Positions 1-6,405 are shown, numbered from the stretch's first letter. The stretch is DNA of 7,445 nt from Desulfuromonadales bacterium (GCA_030640215.1 DAOWJU010000055.1:1-7445); one strand, 5' to 3'. Notes: generated from the sequence alone by a model not told the origin. A program made the numbers and translations.

Positions 1-1
1 A

Positions 2-70
2 ATGCTTTCCTCTTTGCTGCTCTCTGCTTTGGTGGTTACAATGTCAGATAAATCCAAGGAGTTGCAATGA
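2..70 (+). CDS. Possible C-terminal end of an upstream gene (partial)
   Basis: An open frame runs from the left edge and stops at TGA 68-70, overlapping the sfsA start codon as ATGA. Its last residues read as a hydrophobic stretch (LSSLLLSALVVTM) followed by a charged tail (SDKSKELQ), which would suit the last transmembrane helix of a membrane protein. ATGA overlaps are typical of translationally coupled operon genes. The piece is only 22 codons, and a second frame (stop TAA at 49-51) is also open from the edge, so the true upstream gene could use either frame or neither. No product can be assigned. Confidence 0.28.
   Translation: MLSSLLLSALVVTMSDKSKELQ
14..42 (+). promoter_or_regulatory. 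Weak candidate promoter for sfsA
   Basis: TTGCTG at 14-19 and TACAAT at 37-42 are separated by 17 bp, a sigma-70-like arrangement with a good -10 (5/6) and a poor -35 (3/6). Transcription would begin about 18 bases before the sfsA start. If an upstream gene does end at 70, this could be coincidence within its coding sequence. Confidence 0.22.
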
Positions 71-759
71 AATTACCCCAACCACTGATCGAAGGGCGAC
101 TGGTGCGCCGTTACAAGCGTTTCCTGGCCGATGTCGAACTGGCCGATGGCACCCTGGTGACAGCCCATACCGCGAATACCGGCAGCATGCGGCAATGCGC
201 GGAGCCAGGCCAAGTTGTGCTTCTCTCCAAAAGCGATAACCCGAAACGCAAGCTTGCCTGGTCCTGGGAGCTGGTCCAGATCAACCACTTCTGGGTTGAT
301 ATCAATACTCATCGTGCCAATCGGGTGGTCGAAGAGGCTTTACGCAACAACATCATCCCCGAGTTCCAAGATTATACGGTGCGCCCCGAATTCCCTTTTG
401 CCAAGAGTCGTATCGATTTCATGCTGCAAGGGCCCAGTGAGAAGGTCCTCCTGGAAGTGAAGAATGTCACTCTCTGTTGCGAGCCCGGCGTTGCCTGCTT
501 TCCCGATGCAGTCACAACCCGTGGACAAAAACATCTGCGTGACCTGATGGAAGCCAAACAAGCGGGTTGGCGGGCGGTGATCTTTTTTCTGGTACAGCGC
601 GGTGAAGCTGAGGTCTTTACTCCGGCGGATCAGATTGATGCCGAATATGGTCGCTTGCTCAGGGAAGCAGTCAGCTCCGGGGTCGAGGCCTTAGCGTACC
701 GGACGGTTGTGTCTCACGAAGAAAACTGCATAGCGAAACAGATAACCGTTCGGCTATAG
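67..759 (+). CDS. sfsA: SfsA family protein (sugar fermentation stimulation protein A)
   Basis: A 230-residue protein, close to the usual SfsA length (E. coli about 234). The N-terminal part (about 1-80) has the family signatures HTANTGSM (34-41) and AEPGQVVLLS, which form an OB-like nucleic-acid-binding region. The C-terminal part contains SRIDFML (114-120) and LLEVKNVTL (128-136). D117, E130 and K132 in these motifs match a PD-(D/E)xK nuclease-like core. FPDAVTTRGQKHL (145-157) is also a family hallmark. The E. coli protein was named for stimulating maltose use and binds DNA; its true biochemical role is unsettled, so a nuclease activity here is only inferred from the motif. The start is supported by AAGGAG at 56-61, five bases before ATG. 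It is followed by guaC after 73 bp on the same strand. Family assignment is secure; function is not. Confidence 0.95.
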   Translation: MKLPQPLIEGRLVRRYKRFLADVELADGTLVTAHTANTGSMRQCAEPGQVVLLSKSDNPKRKLAWSWELVQINHFWVDINTHRANRVVEEALRNNIIPEFQDYTVRPEFPFAKSRIDFMLQGPSEKVLLEVKNVTLCCEPGVACFPDAVTTRGQKHLRDLMEAKQAGWRAVIFFLVQRGEAEVFTPADQIDAEYGRLLREAVSSGVEALAYRTVVSHEENCIAKQITVRL

Positions 760-779
760 TGCTGGCAGCAGAATAGAAG

Positions 780-785
780 TATAAT
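780..785 (+). promoter_or_regulatory. Candidate -10 element of the guaC promoter
   Basis: A perfect TATAAT sits in the 73-bp gap between sfsA and guaC, and would give a leader of about 40 bases. No convincing -35 hexamer lies 16-18 bp upstream and there is no TG extension, so an activator might be needed or the match may be chance. A short dyad, TGCT-GGC-AGCA, lies immediately upstream at 760-770. Confidence 0.4.
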
Positions 786-832
786 GTCAGGATCGGAGCA
801 AACAGTCACCAGATGCATCGAAAGGATTTCCT

Positions 833-1873
833 ATGCGCGTTGAAACCGATTTGAAACTGGGCTTTAAGGACGTACTGATCAGGCCTAAACGCTCGACTCT
901 GAAAAGCCGCTCCCTGGTTGAGCTGGAGCGGACGTTTACTTTCCTGCACAGTAAGAAACAGTGGAGCGGTGTGCCGATCATTGCCGCCAATATGGATACC
1001 ATCGGCACCTTTGAGGTCGCTGAGGTGCTGGCCAGACACCGCATGCTTTGCGCCATGCACAAACACTACAGCCTTGCCGACTGGCAGACTTTCATTGATC
1101 GCCAGCAAGATGATGATATCTTCGAGCGGATTATGGTCAGTACCGGGGTGGCAGATGATGATTTTAACAAACTGTCGCAGATTCTTGGCCAGCATCCGAA
1201 ATTACAGTTCATCTGTATCGATGTCGCCAACGGTTATGCCGAATCTTTTGTTGAATATGTTGCCAAAGTCCGTCAGGCTTTTGCCGACAAGACCATCATC
1301 GCAGGCAACGTCGTCACCGGCGAGATGGTGGAAGAATTGCTGCTCTCTGGCGCTGATATAGTCAAGGTTGGTATTGGGCCAGGTTCGGTTTGCACCACGC
1401 GGATCAAGACCGGAGTCGGTTACCCGCAACTCTCCGCTGTGATTGAGTGTGCCGATGCCGCCCATGGCCTCGGTGGCCGCATTATCGCTGACGGTGGCTG
1501 TATCTGTGCCGGGGATGTGGCCAAAGCCTTTGGAGGTGGGGCCGACTTCGTGATGCTCGGTGGCATGTTTGCCGGTCACGACGAGAGCGGCGGCCAACTG
1601 GTGGAACGCGGTGGTCAGCAATTCAAACTTTATTACGGGATGAGCTCAGAAACCGCGATGAAAAAACATGCCGGTATGGTTGCCAACTATCGTGCTTCCG
1701 AAGGCAAGACCGTTGAGGTCCCTTATCGTGGTCCTCTTGATGGGACAGTCAAGGATGTCCTCGGCGGGCTACGCTCGACCTGTACCTATGTTGGTGCTTC
1801 TGCCTTACGGGAGTTAAGCAAACGAACTACTTTTATCAGGGTGATGGAGCAGGAAAACCAGACCTTTGGGTGA
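833..1873 (+). CDS. guaC: GMP reductase
   Basis: A 346-residue protein, essentially the length of E. coli GuaC (347) and the animal GMP reductases. It catalyses NADPH-dependent reductive deamination of GMP to IMP and ammonia in the cytoplasm, returning guanine nucleotides to the IMP branch point for AMP synthesis. It is an IMPDH/GMPR TIM barrel. The catalytic loop reads [20 protein letters not shown] at 180-199, with nucleophile Cys187, Thr189 and a matching Glu290 in [15 protein letters not shown]. These correspond to C186/T188/E289 of the human enzyme. Phosphate-binding segments IIADGGC and [12 protein letters not shown] follow. No CBS domains are inserted, and the N-terminus ([15 protein letters not shown]) is typical of GuaC rather than IMPDH. 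AAAGGA at 821-826 lies six bases before ATG. The gene sits between sfsA and tmcAL, and probably reads through into tmcAL because no terminator is visible in the 68-bp gap. Confidence 0.97.
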   Translation: MRVETDLKLGFKDVLIRPKRSTLKSRSLVELERTFTFLHSKKQWSGVPIIAANMDTIGTFEVAEVLARHRMLCAMHKHYSLADWQTFIDRQQDDDIFERIMVSTGVADDDFNKLSQILGQHPKLQFICIDVANGYAESFVEYVAKVRQAFADKTIIAGNVVTGEMVEELLLSGADIVKVGIGPGSVCTTRIKTGVGYPQLSAVIECADAAHGLGGRIIADGGCICAGDVAKAFGGGADFVMLGGMFAGHDESGGQLVERGGQQFKLYYGMSSETAMKKHAGMVANYRASEGKTVEVPYRGPLDGTVKDVLGGLRSTCTYVGASALRELSKRTTFIRVMEQENQTFG

Positions 1874-1941
1874 ACGGAGCAAGAGCGCTGTAAAGCTGTA
1901 GGGTTGTAAGGAATAGTGGAATTACAAGTTGGATATCTGAT

Positions 1942-3186
1942 GTGCGTATAGTTGGCCTGATCACCGAATACAATCCATTCCATAACGGACATCTGCATCA
2001 TTTGCGGGAAAGTCTGCGCATCACTGTTGCCGATGCCAGCGTGGCGGTGATGAGCGGACATTTTCTGCAGCGTGGTGAACCTGCTTTGGTCGATAAATGG
2101 GTACGCACCGAAATGGCGCTGGCGGCTGGTGTCGATCTGGTGCTGGAGCTACCTTTCCCCTTTGCTTGCAACAGCGCCCCTCATTTCGCCATGGGCGCGG
2201 TGCAGACCCTGGATGCTTTAGGGGTTGTTGACGCGCTCTGCTTTGGTAGTGAGACTGGAGTAATCGATCCATTGCAAACAATTGCACGACTTTTAATTGA
2301 AAGGTCGGATGCAATCGAGGATGGAACGCGCGAGCGTTTGCGGTGTGGAGTTAGTTATCCCGTAGCGAGGGCAGAGGTCATGACAGAACTGTACCCGAAT
2401 CTGTCGCCAGAAACGCTAGCGTCACCGAACAATATCCTCGGCATCGAATACCTGCGGGCTTTGCAAATCACTTCCAGTCAGATGCACGCTTTTACGATCC
2501 CGCGGCTTGGCGCTGATTATCATAGCACTGAGGTTTTAGATGATATCGCCAGTGCAACCGGGATTCGCAAGCTGATTGCCGAGGGTGACAAGGTCGACCA
2601 TCTCCTACCAGCACCCGGCCACGAAATCCTGAAAGAGGCCCTTGCCGAGGGCAGATATCTTGATCGTGAACGCCTCTTTACGGCTTTACAGAGTTTTCTG
2701 CTCCAGGAGCCGGAGAGACTCAAAGGTCTTTGCCAAGTGACGGATGGTTTGGATAAACGTCTGATTGAAGCGGCAATGACGGCTGAGAGTTACACCGATC
2801 TGGTGGCTTTGATTAAATCACGCCAGTGGACCTTGACCCGTATTCAGCGCATCTTAAGTTACGTGCTGTTACAGCTTTCCGCTACTGAGATGGTCGGCTT
2901 TCTCGAAAGTGGCCCCCTCTATCTGCGCCTGTTGGGCGCTACGGAGCAAGGGCGGAAGGTTCTGGCCAACGCACGCAAAAAGCGCTCATTGCCGCTGATC
3001 AGTGATCCGTCCCGGGCACGGGCCACGCTGCGGCGCTTCTACCAGGGACAGCCAGCACGGTGTCAACTGGCAGAGCGGATGCTCAATTGCGATCTGCGCG
3101 CAACTCGAATTTATGGCTTATTGCAAGCGACTCAACAAAGAGTTCATCGTAACCAGGACTTTTTTCGCCCCGTTCAGAACGTTTGA
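1942..3186 (+). CDS. tmcAL: tRNA(Met) cytidine acetate ligase (TmcAL/YlbM family)
   Basis: A 414-residue protein, the length of Bacillus subtilis TmcAL (YlbM). In that family the enzyme uses acetate and ATP, via an acetyl-AMP intermediate, to make N4-acetylcytidine at wobble position 34 of elongator tRNA-Met. The nucleotidyltransferase-fold N-terminus GLITEYNPFHNGHLHHL (5-21) carries the HNGH ATP-binding motif. It is followed by VMSGHFLQRGEPA (36-48), CFGSE (100-104), SPNNILGIEYLRAL (161-174) and SATGIRKLI (204-212), all hallmarks of the family. The start is a GTG, fixed by the conserved MRIVGL beginning. The ATG two bases earlier is out of frame and stops after three codons. The SD is weak (GGA at 1931-1933), and the better AAGGA at 1908-1912 is too distant. 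Inverted arms TTGTAA (1904-1909) and TTACAA (1922-1927) flank that region. The gene is followed by a strong terminator. Substrate specificity is inferred from homology only. Confidence 0.93.
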   Translation: MRIVGLITEYNPFHNGHLHHLRESLRITVADASVAVMSGHFLQRGEPALVDKWVRTEMALAAGVDLVLELPFPFACNSAPHFAMGAVQTLDALGVVDALCFGSETGVIDPLQTIARLLIERSDAIEDGTRERLRCGVSYPVARAEVMTELYPNLSPETLASPNNILGIEYLRALQITSSQMHAFTIPRLGADYHSTEVLDDIASATGIRKLIAEGDKVDHLLPAPGHEILKEALAEGRYLDRERLFTALQSFLLQEPERLKGLCQVTDGLDKRLIEAAMTAESYTDLVALIKSRQWTLTRIQRILSYVLLQLSATEMVGFLESGPLYLRLLGATEQGRKVLANARKKRSLPLISDPSRARATLRRFYQGQPARCQLAERMLNCDLRATRIYGLLQATQQRVHRNQDFFRPVQNV

Positions 3187-3210
3187 CCTGTGACGGGATT
3201 CAATTTAGTT

Positions 3211-3246
3211 ACGGCCTGCTCCAAAAAAAATGGAGCAGGCCGTTTT
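3211..3246 (+). terminator. Rho-independent terminator after tmcAL
   Basis: A perfect 13-bp stem (3211-3223 pairs with 3231-3243) encloses a loop of seven A residues and runs into TTTT at 3243-3246. It begins 24 bases after the tmcAL stop. The opposite strand has no T tract after the stem, so it mainly ends + strand transcription from the guaC-tmcAL block. Confidence 0.9.
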
Positions 3247-3257
3247 ATCTCTACGCT

Positions 3258-3294
3258 AAGAAACGGTCTGTGTCTTGAACCGGACTCGTTTCTT
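3258..3294. repeat. Second inverted repeat in the tmcAL/TRAP receptor convergent gap
   Basis: AAGAAACG (3258-3265) pairs with CGTTTCTT (3287-3294), with a further GTC/GAC pairing inside after one bulged base. On the + strand it is followed by the pyrimidine-rich TCTTTTC. It may act as a backup terminator, or end transcription arriving from the receptor gene on the - strand, for which no other hairpin is visible. The stem is AT-rich and the evidence modest. Confidence 0.3.
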
Positions 3295-3315
3295 TCTTTT
3301 CAATCTCGGGAAGAT

Positions 3316-4368
3316 TTATTGCCCGAGCGTAGTACGCACTTGTTGTAAATAATCGGCACCGATTTTCTTGCCCCACTTATCGTACATCGGTTTTGCCTGC
3401 TTGATTAACTGGGCCTTCTCCTCTGAAGAAAGATTATAGAACGAAACCCCGCTTGATTTGGCAGCTGCAATCTGGTCAGCCTGCTGTTTGCGGGTCAGAG
3501 CGCGGGCGACTGCGCTTTCCTCGGCAATCGTATCGAGGAGGATTTTGCGCAGGTCTTGTGGCAGCTTGTCTAACCAACGTGTATTGGTGAGATGGATATA
3601 AAGCCCTTGGGCATAGTCAAGCTGGGTGTAATTTTTGGCCACATTGAACTTTCCGCTGATGTTACAGACGATGGGAGTGTGATCAAGACCAGTAATGACC
3701 CCGGTTTGTAATGCTTGTGGAACGTCCGGCCAGGGCATGACGGTGAATTTGAGCCCCCAGGCTTTGTAGAAGTCTATGTTGACCGGAGCCTGGGCAATGC
3801 GAAAATTGATCGACTTTGCCTCTGCAAGGTTTTTAACTGGTGAATTTGTTGCCCAGCCATAGGATCCATATCCGGTGACATCCGACACCACAATATTCTG
3901 TTGCAACGCTGCATCCCGAAATGGCTGCCAGAGTTTTGGGGTATTACGGAACTGGTCAAGTTTTTCAAAAGTATCGACGACATAAGGAAGGTTCACTATG
4001 CCGAGGGTGTCTGAAAGGTTTGCTGCGGCAACCGAGGAACTCATCATGCCGTGGATTGCGCCCATCTGTAACTTGCGGATGACGTCTTTCTCTCCACCCA
4101 TTTGTGATAATGGTCGGAAATCAACATAGAGACGGCCGTTACTTTTCTCCCAGACTTTGTCACGAATGCGGTAGCTGACGCCGACACCTTCAATGGCAGG
4201 ATGGCCGACACATGACAGCAGATATGTATATGCCGCCCCACTTGGATCGAACTTGGGTTTCCAGTTGGCCGTTGGGTCGCCACCCTTGGCGGCAAAGGCC
4301 GAAGGGCCAGTTAAAATTGAGAGACCAAAAAAGAGTAGAGCGACCAGCAGCGGCTTAAGAACTTGCAT
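3316..4368 (-). CDS. TRAP transporter solute-binding receptor, DctP family
   Basis: A 350-residue exported protein. The N-terminus is a Sec signal peptide: basic K5, hydrophobic core LLVALLFFGLSIL, and an AFA cleavage site near residue 26. The mature part matches DctP-type extracytoplasmic receptors, which capture organic acids (often C4-dicarboxylates or related carboxylates) in the periplasm and pass them to the DctQ/DctM membrane pair. Diagnostic stretches are SNGRLYVDFRPLSQMGGEKD (76-95), the LQMGAIHGM segment (100-108) and NFRIAQAP (189-196), where R190 is the likely carboxylate-binding arginine. MPWPDVPQALQTGVITGLDH (211-230) is the typical C-lobe motif. The substrate cannot be told from sequence. 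GGGGG at 4376-4380 lies seven bases before ATG. No dctQ or dctM gene is adjacent, so it is an orphan receptor within this window. It is convergent with tmcAL and divergent from the kinase gene. Confidence 0.92.
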   Translation of the reverse strand: MQVLKPLLVALLFFGLSILTGPSAFAAKGGDPTANWKPKFDPSGAAYTYLLSCVGHPAIEGVGVSYRIRDKVWEKSNGRLYVDFRPLSQMGGEKDVIRKLQMGAIHGMMSSSVAAANLSDTLGIVNLPYVVDTFEKLDQFRNTPKLWQPFRDAALQQNIVVSDVTGYGSYGWATNSPVKNLAEAKSINFRIAQAPVNIDFYKAWGLKFTVMPWPDVPQALQTGVITGLDHTPIVCNISGKFNVAKNYTQLDYAQGLYIHLTNTRWLDKLPQDLRKILLDTIAEESAVARALTRKQQADQIAAAKSSGVSFYNLSSEEKAQLIKQAKPMYDKWGKKIGADYLQQVRTTLGQ

Positions 4369-4413
4369 CTATGCACCCCCTTATTGATTGTGTGGTATTT
4401 GAAAAGCGACCTG

Positions 4414-4442
4414 AGACTAGCGCGAACATGAAGAAAAATCAA
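4414..4442 (-). promoter_or_regulatory. Candidate sigma-70 promoter of the TRAP receptor gene
   Basis: Read on the - strand, TTGATT (4437-4442) and TAGTCT (4414-4419) are separated by exactly 17 bp. Transcription would start near 4407 and leave a leader of about 39 bases with a strong SD. The -35 matches 4/6 and the -10 only 3/6, but spacing and position are good. The methyltransferase gene has a similar TTGATT-N17 arrangement. Confidence 0.4.
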
Positions 4443-4502
4443 TGTTTCGTTGCTATGAGTTCAGTGCTTCAGGTCTTATTTAAATTTGTAAAATTGCAGG
4501 CA

Positions 4503-4542
4503 CCAATTGTTCTCTGAATTGGCTAAGTTCCGGCTAAGGTTC
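4503..4542. promoter_or_regulatory. Dyad plus 11-bp direct repeat in the divergent spacer (possible operator)
   Basis: CCAATT (4503-4508) and AATTGG (4517-4522) form a 6-bp inverted repeat with an 8-bp centre. It overlaps two copies of GGCTAAG, at 4521-4527 and 4532-4538, exactly 11 bp apart (about one helical turn). The spacer serves the receptor gene on one side and the kinase gene on the other, so a regulator site is plausible. No factor is recognised. The GG/GC spacing at 4521-4534 also weakly resembles a sigma-54 -24/-12 element. Confidence 0.3.
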
Positions 4543-4646
4543 GATCTTGGGGGCTTGTTTAAGGGGTGATTTGTTGATAAAAAGGCCTGTACAAAATCGG
4601 CGATATTTGTGAAATCCACCATCTCGGATCGTTTAGGAGAGAATAA

Positions 4647-5423
4647 ATGAAGGACCATTTCCCGGATCACTGGCGAGAAATCTTACGTCATAACAATCTG
4701 GACAGCTTCGAGAAACTTTGGAATTTGGAGCTCGATTGGTTCGAAGAGCCCAATCAACGCCGTGGTGGTTGGAGTGGGGTCTCCCGTTGCGATCTGGAAT
4801 TGCCCGAAGGTGGCAAGGTGGGGGTTTTTCTCAAACGCCAGGAGAACCATATTACCCGTACCGTGCTGCACCCCTTTGGTATGTCGACCTTCATTCGGGA
4901 AATTCAAAATATTCTACGTTTCAAAAAGGCATCTATCCCTGCGCTTGAACCGGTTTATTTTGCTGTGCGTAAAGTCGAAGGTGATCTGCGTGCGATCCTT
5001 TGCAGCGAAGCGCTTGATGGCTATGAGCCGCTGGAAAATTTAGTTAAACGTTGGTCGACAGAAGGCTGGCCGGATAGAAACACCCGGCAGCGCCTGATGG
5101 AAGCCATCGCCTCGGTTACGTCCCGAATGCACGGCCACAAAATTCAGCACAATTGCTTTTACCCAAAACACATCTTTGTCCGCCTCTCTGAAACCGCGAT
5201 CAACGTGCGTATTATTGACCTGGAAAAGGCCAAGGTGAAAATACTTCGCCGCTACGCAACCTTCCGTGACCTTTATGCCCTGAATCGACATTCCCAAGGT
5301 TGGAGCCGTACGGACCGCATGCGTTTTTTGCTGATCTATCTTGGCCGTAAACGTCTGGATTGTGATGCTAAAAAACTCTGGAGAAGGATAGCGACCCGTA
5401 CGCAAGTGAAGGGAAAAAAGTAG
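4647..5423 (+). CDS. InaA-like member of the lipopolysaccharide kinase (Kdo/WaaP) superfamily
   Basis: A 258-residue cytoplasmic protein with no signal or membrane segment. WNLELDWFEEPNQRRGGWSG (25-44) is the recognisable InaA-type N-terminal signature. It belongs to the protein-kinase-like family that includes WaaP and KdkA, which phosphorylate sugars of the LPS inner core at the inner membrane. Kinase landmarks are VGVFLKRQ (58-65) with K63 as the probable ATP-binding lysine, E85 in REIQNILRF as its possible helix-C partner, the catalytic-loop region QHNCFYPKHIFVRL (167-180), and IIDLEKAK (189-196) with D191 as the metal-binding DFG-equivalent. The loop has N169-C170 where active kinases have the HxD aspartate, a substitution I recall from InaA-type proteins. 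The basic C-terminus (RRIATRTQVKGKK) suits membrane or LPS contact. AGGAGAG at 4635-4641 is well placed. The substrate is unknown. E. coli inaA is weak-acid inducible; no such link is visible here. Confidence 0.85.
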   Translation: MKDHFPDHWREILRHNNLDSFEKLWNLELDWFEEPNQRRGGWSGVSRCDLELPEGGKVGVFLKRQENHITRTVLHPFGMSTFIREIQNILRFKKASIPALEPVYFAVRKVEGDLRAILCSEALDGYEPLENLVKRWSTEGWPDRNTRQRLMEAIASVTSRMHGHKIQHNCFYPKHIFVRLSETAINVRIIDLEKAKVKILRRYATFRDLYALNRHSQGWSRTDRMRFLLIYLGRKRLDCDAKKLWRRIATRTQVKGKK

Positions 5424-5458
5424 CTTATTCTGTAACTACTCAGCATTATCTAAATACC

Positions 5459-5535
5459 GTCATTCCCGAGGGTGTAGTCGGGAATCCAGATTTTGAAACC
5501 GTGGATCCCCGATAAAATCATTCGGGGATCACAGG
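5459..5535. repeat. Palindromic double-hairpin element, likely a dispersed intergenic repeat
   Basis: Two hairpins lie side by side between the convergent kinase and methyltransferase genes. The first pairs ATTCCCGA (5462-5469) with TCGGGAAT (5478-5485), loop 8. The second pairs GATCCCCGA (5504-5512) with TCGGGGATC (5522-5530), loop 9. The inner arms (TCGGGAATCCA and TGGATCCCCGA) and outer ends (GTCATTCCCGA and TCGGGGATCAC) are also mutually complementary with one or two mismatches, so the whole block is one large imperfect dyad. GTCATTCCCG...CGGGAATCCA ends are familiar from short palindromic repeats scattered between genes in many proteobacteria. No transposase gene is present. Confidence 0.65.
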
Positions 5536-5542
5536 CCTTTTT
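5504..5542 (+). terminator. Possible terminator after the InaA-like kinase
   Basis: The 9-bp GC-rich stem of the second hairpin (5504-5512 with 5522-5530) is followed by TTTTT at 5538-5542, after a seven-base gap. It may therefore serve as the kinase terminator. The gap between stem and T tract is longer than ideal. The - strand side lacks a T tract, so termination of the methyltransferase transcript is less clear. Confidence 0.4.
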
Positions 5543-5574
5543 ATAAATAATTCAGATTGTGCTAAAGAGTTACC

Positions 5575-6327
5575 TTATTGTTTGATAATAAGCACTGAGC
5601 CACTTTTGTCGGGCATGGGGACGGGCAGTTCCTCTTTGTCGGCAAAGAAATCATCCACCGCTTTGCGAGCTCCAATCCAGGCATTGTAATCGTGTACCAG
5701 GATGATGCCCTGTTTGCTCATTCGTGAATAAAAATATTTGAGACCTTCGAATGTCGGCTCATAGAGATCGGCATCGAGGTGGACAAAGGCAAATTCCTGC
5801 TCGGGGAAATCTTTGGGCAGGCTGTCAGGGAAGTACCCCTGGTGAAAAGTGATGTTGTCATTTTGCGGTGAGATGTATTTTCGAACCTGCGTGATGGAAG
5901 TATCTGAAAATTTACTCCCTTTAGTTTCAAAATCAGTATGACCTTTTTCGGCGTCTACACTGCGGTCGGTGAAACCTTCGAAGGTGTCGAATAAGTGCAG
6001 TTGTCGTTCCGGTGCATAGTGATGAATGAGCTTTGCGGTGTTGCCTTTATAAACCCCTAATTCGGCGAAGGCACCGGCAATATTTTTTTCCACTAAAGTA
6101 CGAAGCATGAGTGTGATCATGTCGCGGCGGGTATTGTCCCAGGGTTCCAGGTTTTGGATCTGACGTTTAGAGCTGTCACCTTTGGGGTAGAAGCCACCTG
6201 TTTCACTGCGGAGCGATGCGTTGTTCCAACGAGATTTGGGGTTAATATCCATCTGCCCCTGCATGAAAAATGAGCTGTTTTGAAAAAGTGGTGTGAACTT
6301 TTTTAAAATCGACTTGGCAAGTTTCAT
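5575..6327 (-). CDS. TylF/MycF-family SAM-dependent O-methyltransferase
   Basis: A 250-residue protein from the preferred ATG. It matches the macrocin O-methyltransferase (TylF) family, whose characterised members methylate sugar hydroxyls on macrolides using SAM and a divalent metal. Relatives in non-producers often sit in polysaccharide or LPS loci. Landmarks are EPWDNTRRDMITLML (61-75), the SAM-binding FAELGVYKGNTAKL (87-100), LFDTFEGF (112-119), VHLDADLYEPT (182-192) with metal-ligand candidates D185/D187, and VHDYNAWIGARKAVDDFF (211-228). An upstream TTG at 6403-6405 would add 26 residues. I reject it because AGGAGG (6338-6343) lies ten bases before the ATG, while the TTG has no SD and falls inside the candidate -35. 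The acceptor is unknown; a surface glycan sugar is an inference. It is convergent with the InaA-like kinase. Confidence 0.88.
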   Translation of the reverse strand: MKLAKSILKKFTPLFQNSSFFMQGQMDINPKSRWNNASLRSETGGFYPKGDSSKRQIQNLEPWDNTRRDMITLMLRTLVEKNIAGAFAELGVYKGNTAKLIHHYAPERQLHLFDTFEGFTDRSVDAEKGHTDFETKGSKFSDTSITQVRKYISPQNDNITFHQGYFPDSLPKDFPEQEFAFVHLDADLYEPTFEGLKYFYSRMSKQGIILVHDYNAWIGARKAVDDFFADKEELPVPMPDKSGSVLIIKQ

Positions 6328-6337
6328 CGCTTGCGAG

Positions 6338-6343
6338 CCTCCT
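6338..6343 (-). promoter_or_regulatory. Strong Shine-Dalgarno that fixes the methyltransferase start
   Basis: A perfect AGGAGG on the - strand, ten bases before the ATG at 6325-6327. It decides between this ATG and the longer TTG-initiated reading from 6405. Confidence 0.8.
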
Positions 6344-6376
6344 GGGGGGTGTTTGAATGAATGAGCAGCCTGTCGG

Positions 6377-6405
6377 ACGATAGCTTGAAGAGAAAAGCGA
6401 ATCAA
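6377..6405 (-). promoter_or_regulatory. Candidate sigma-70 promoter of the methyltransferase gene
   Basis: On the - strand TTGATT (6400-6405) and TATCGT (6377-6382) are spaced by exactly 17 bp, each matching the consensus at 4/6. Transcription from about 6370 would leave a leader of roughly 43 bases containing the AGGAGG. A 10-bp palindrome, CTCGCGCGAG (6417-6426), lies just upstream and could bind a regulator. Confidence 0.45.

Noticed and set aside
806..1195. Open reading frame of 129 codons on the - strand
   Set aside because: It lies antisense within guaC, whose product is unmistakable; no family resemblance or SD was seen.
1202..1621. Open reading frame of 139 codons on the - strand
   Set aside because: It is antisense to the catalytic region of guaC and reads as a shadow of its codon pattern.
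4521..4536. Sigma-54 promoter (TGGC with GC at -12)
   Set aside because: The GG/GC spacing fits, but the -12 block reads CGGC rather than TTGC and the -24 block is only half matched, so it was not listed as a promoter of its own.
4476..4670. Small open frame on the - strand across the divergent spacer
   Set aside because: It overlaps the kinase start and SD, has no SD of its own, and its translation resembles nothing known.
5040..5405. Open reading frame of 121 codons on the - strand
   Set aside because: It is antisense to the InaA-like kinase and has no recognisable motif or ribosome-binding site.
5424..5574. Insertion sequence or mobile element with transposase in the convergent gap
   Set aside because: The gap is only 151 bp with palindromic arms and no coding capacity; it fits a short non-coding repeat, not an IS.
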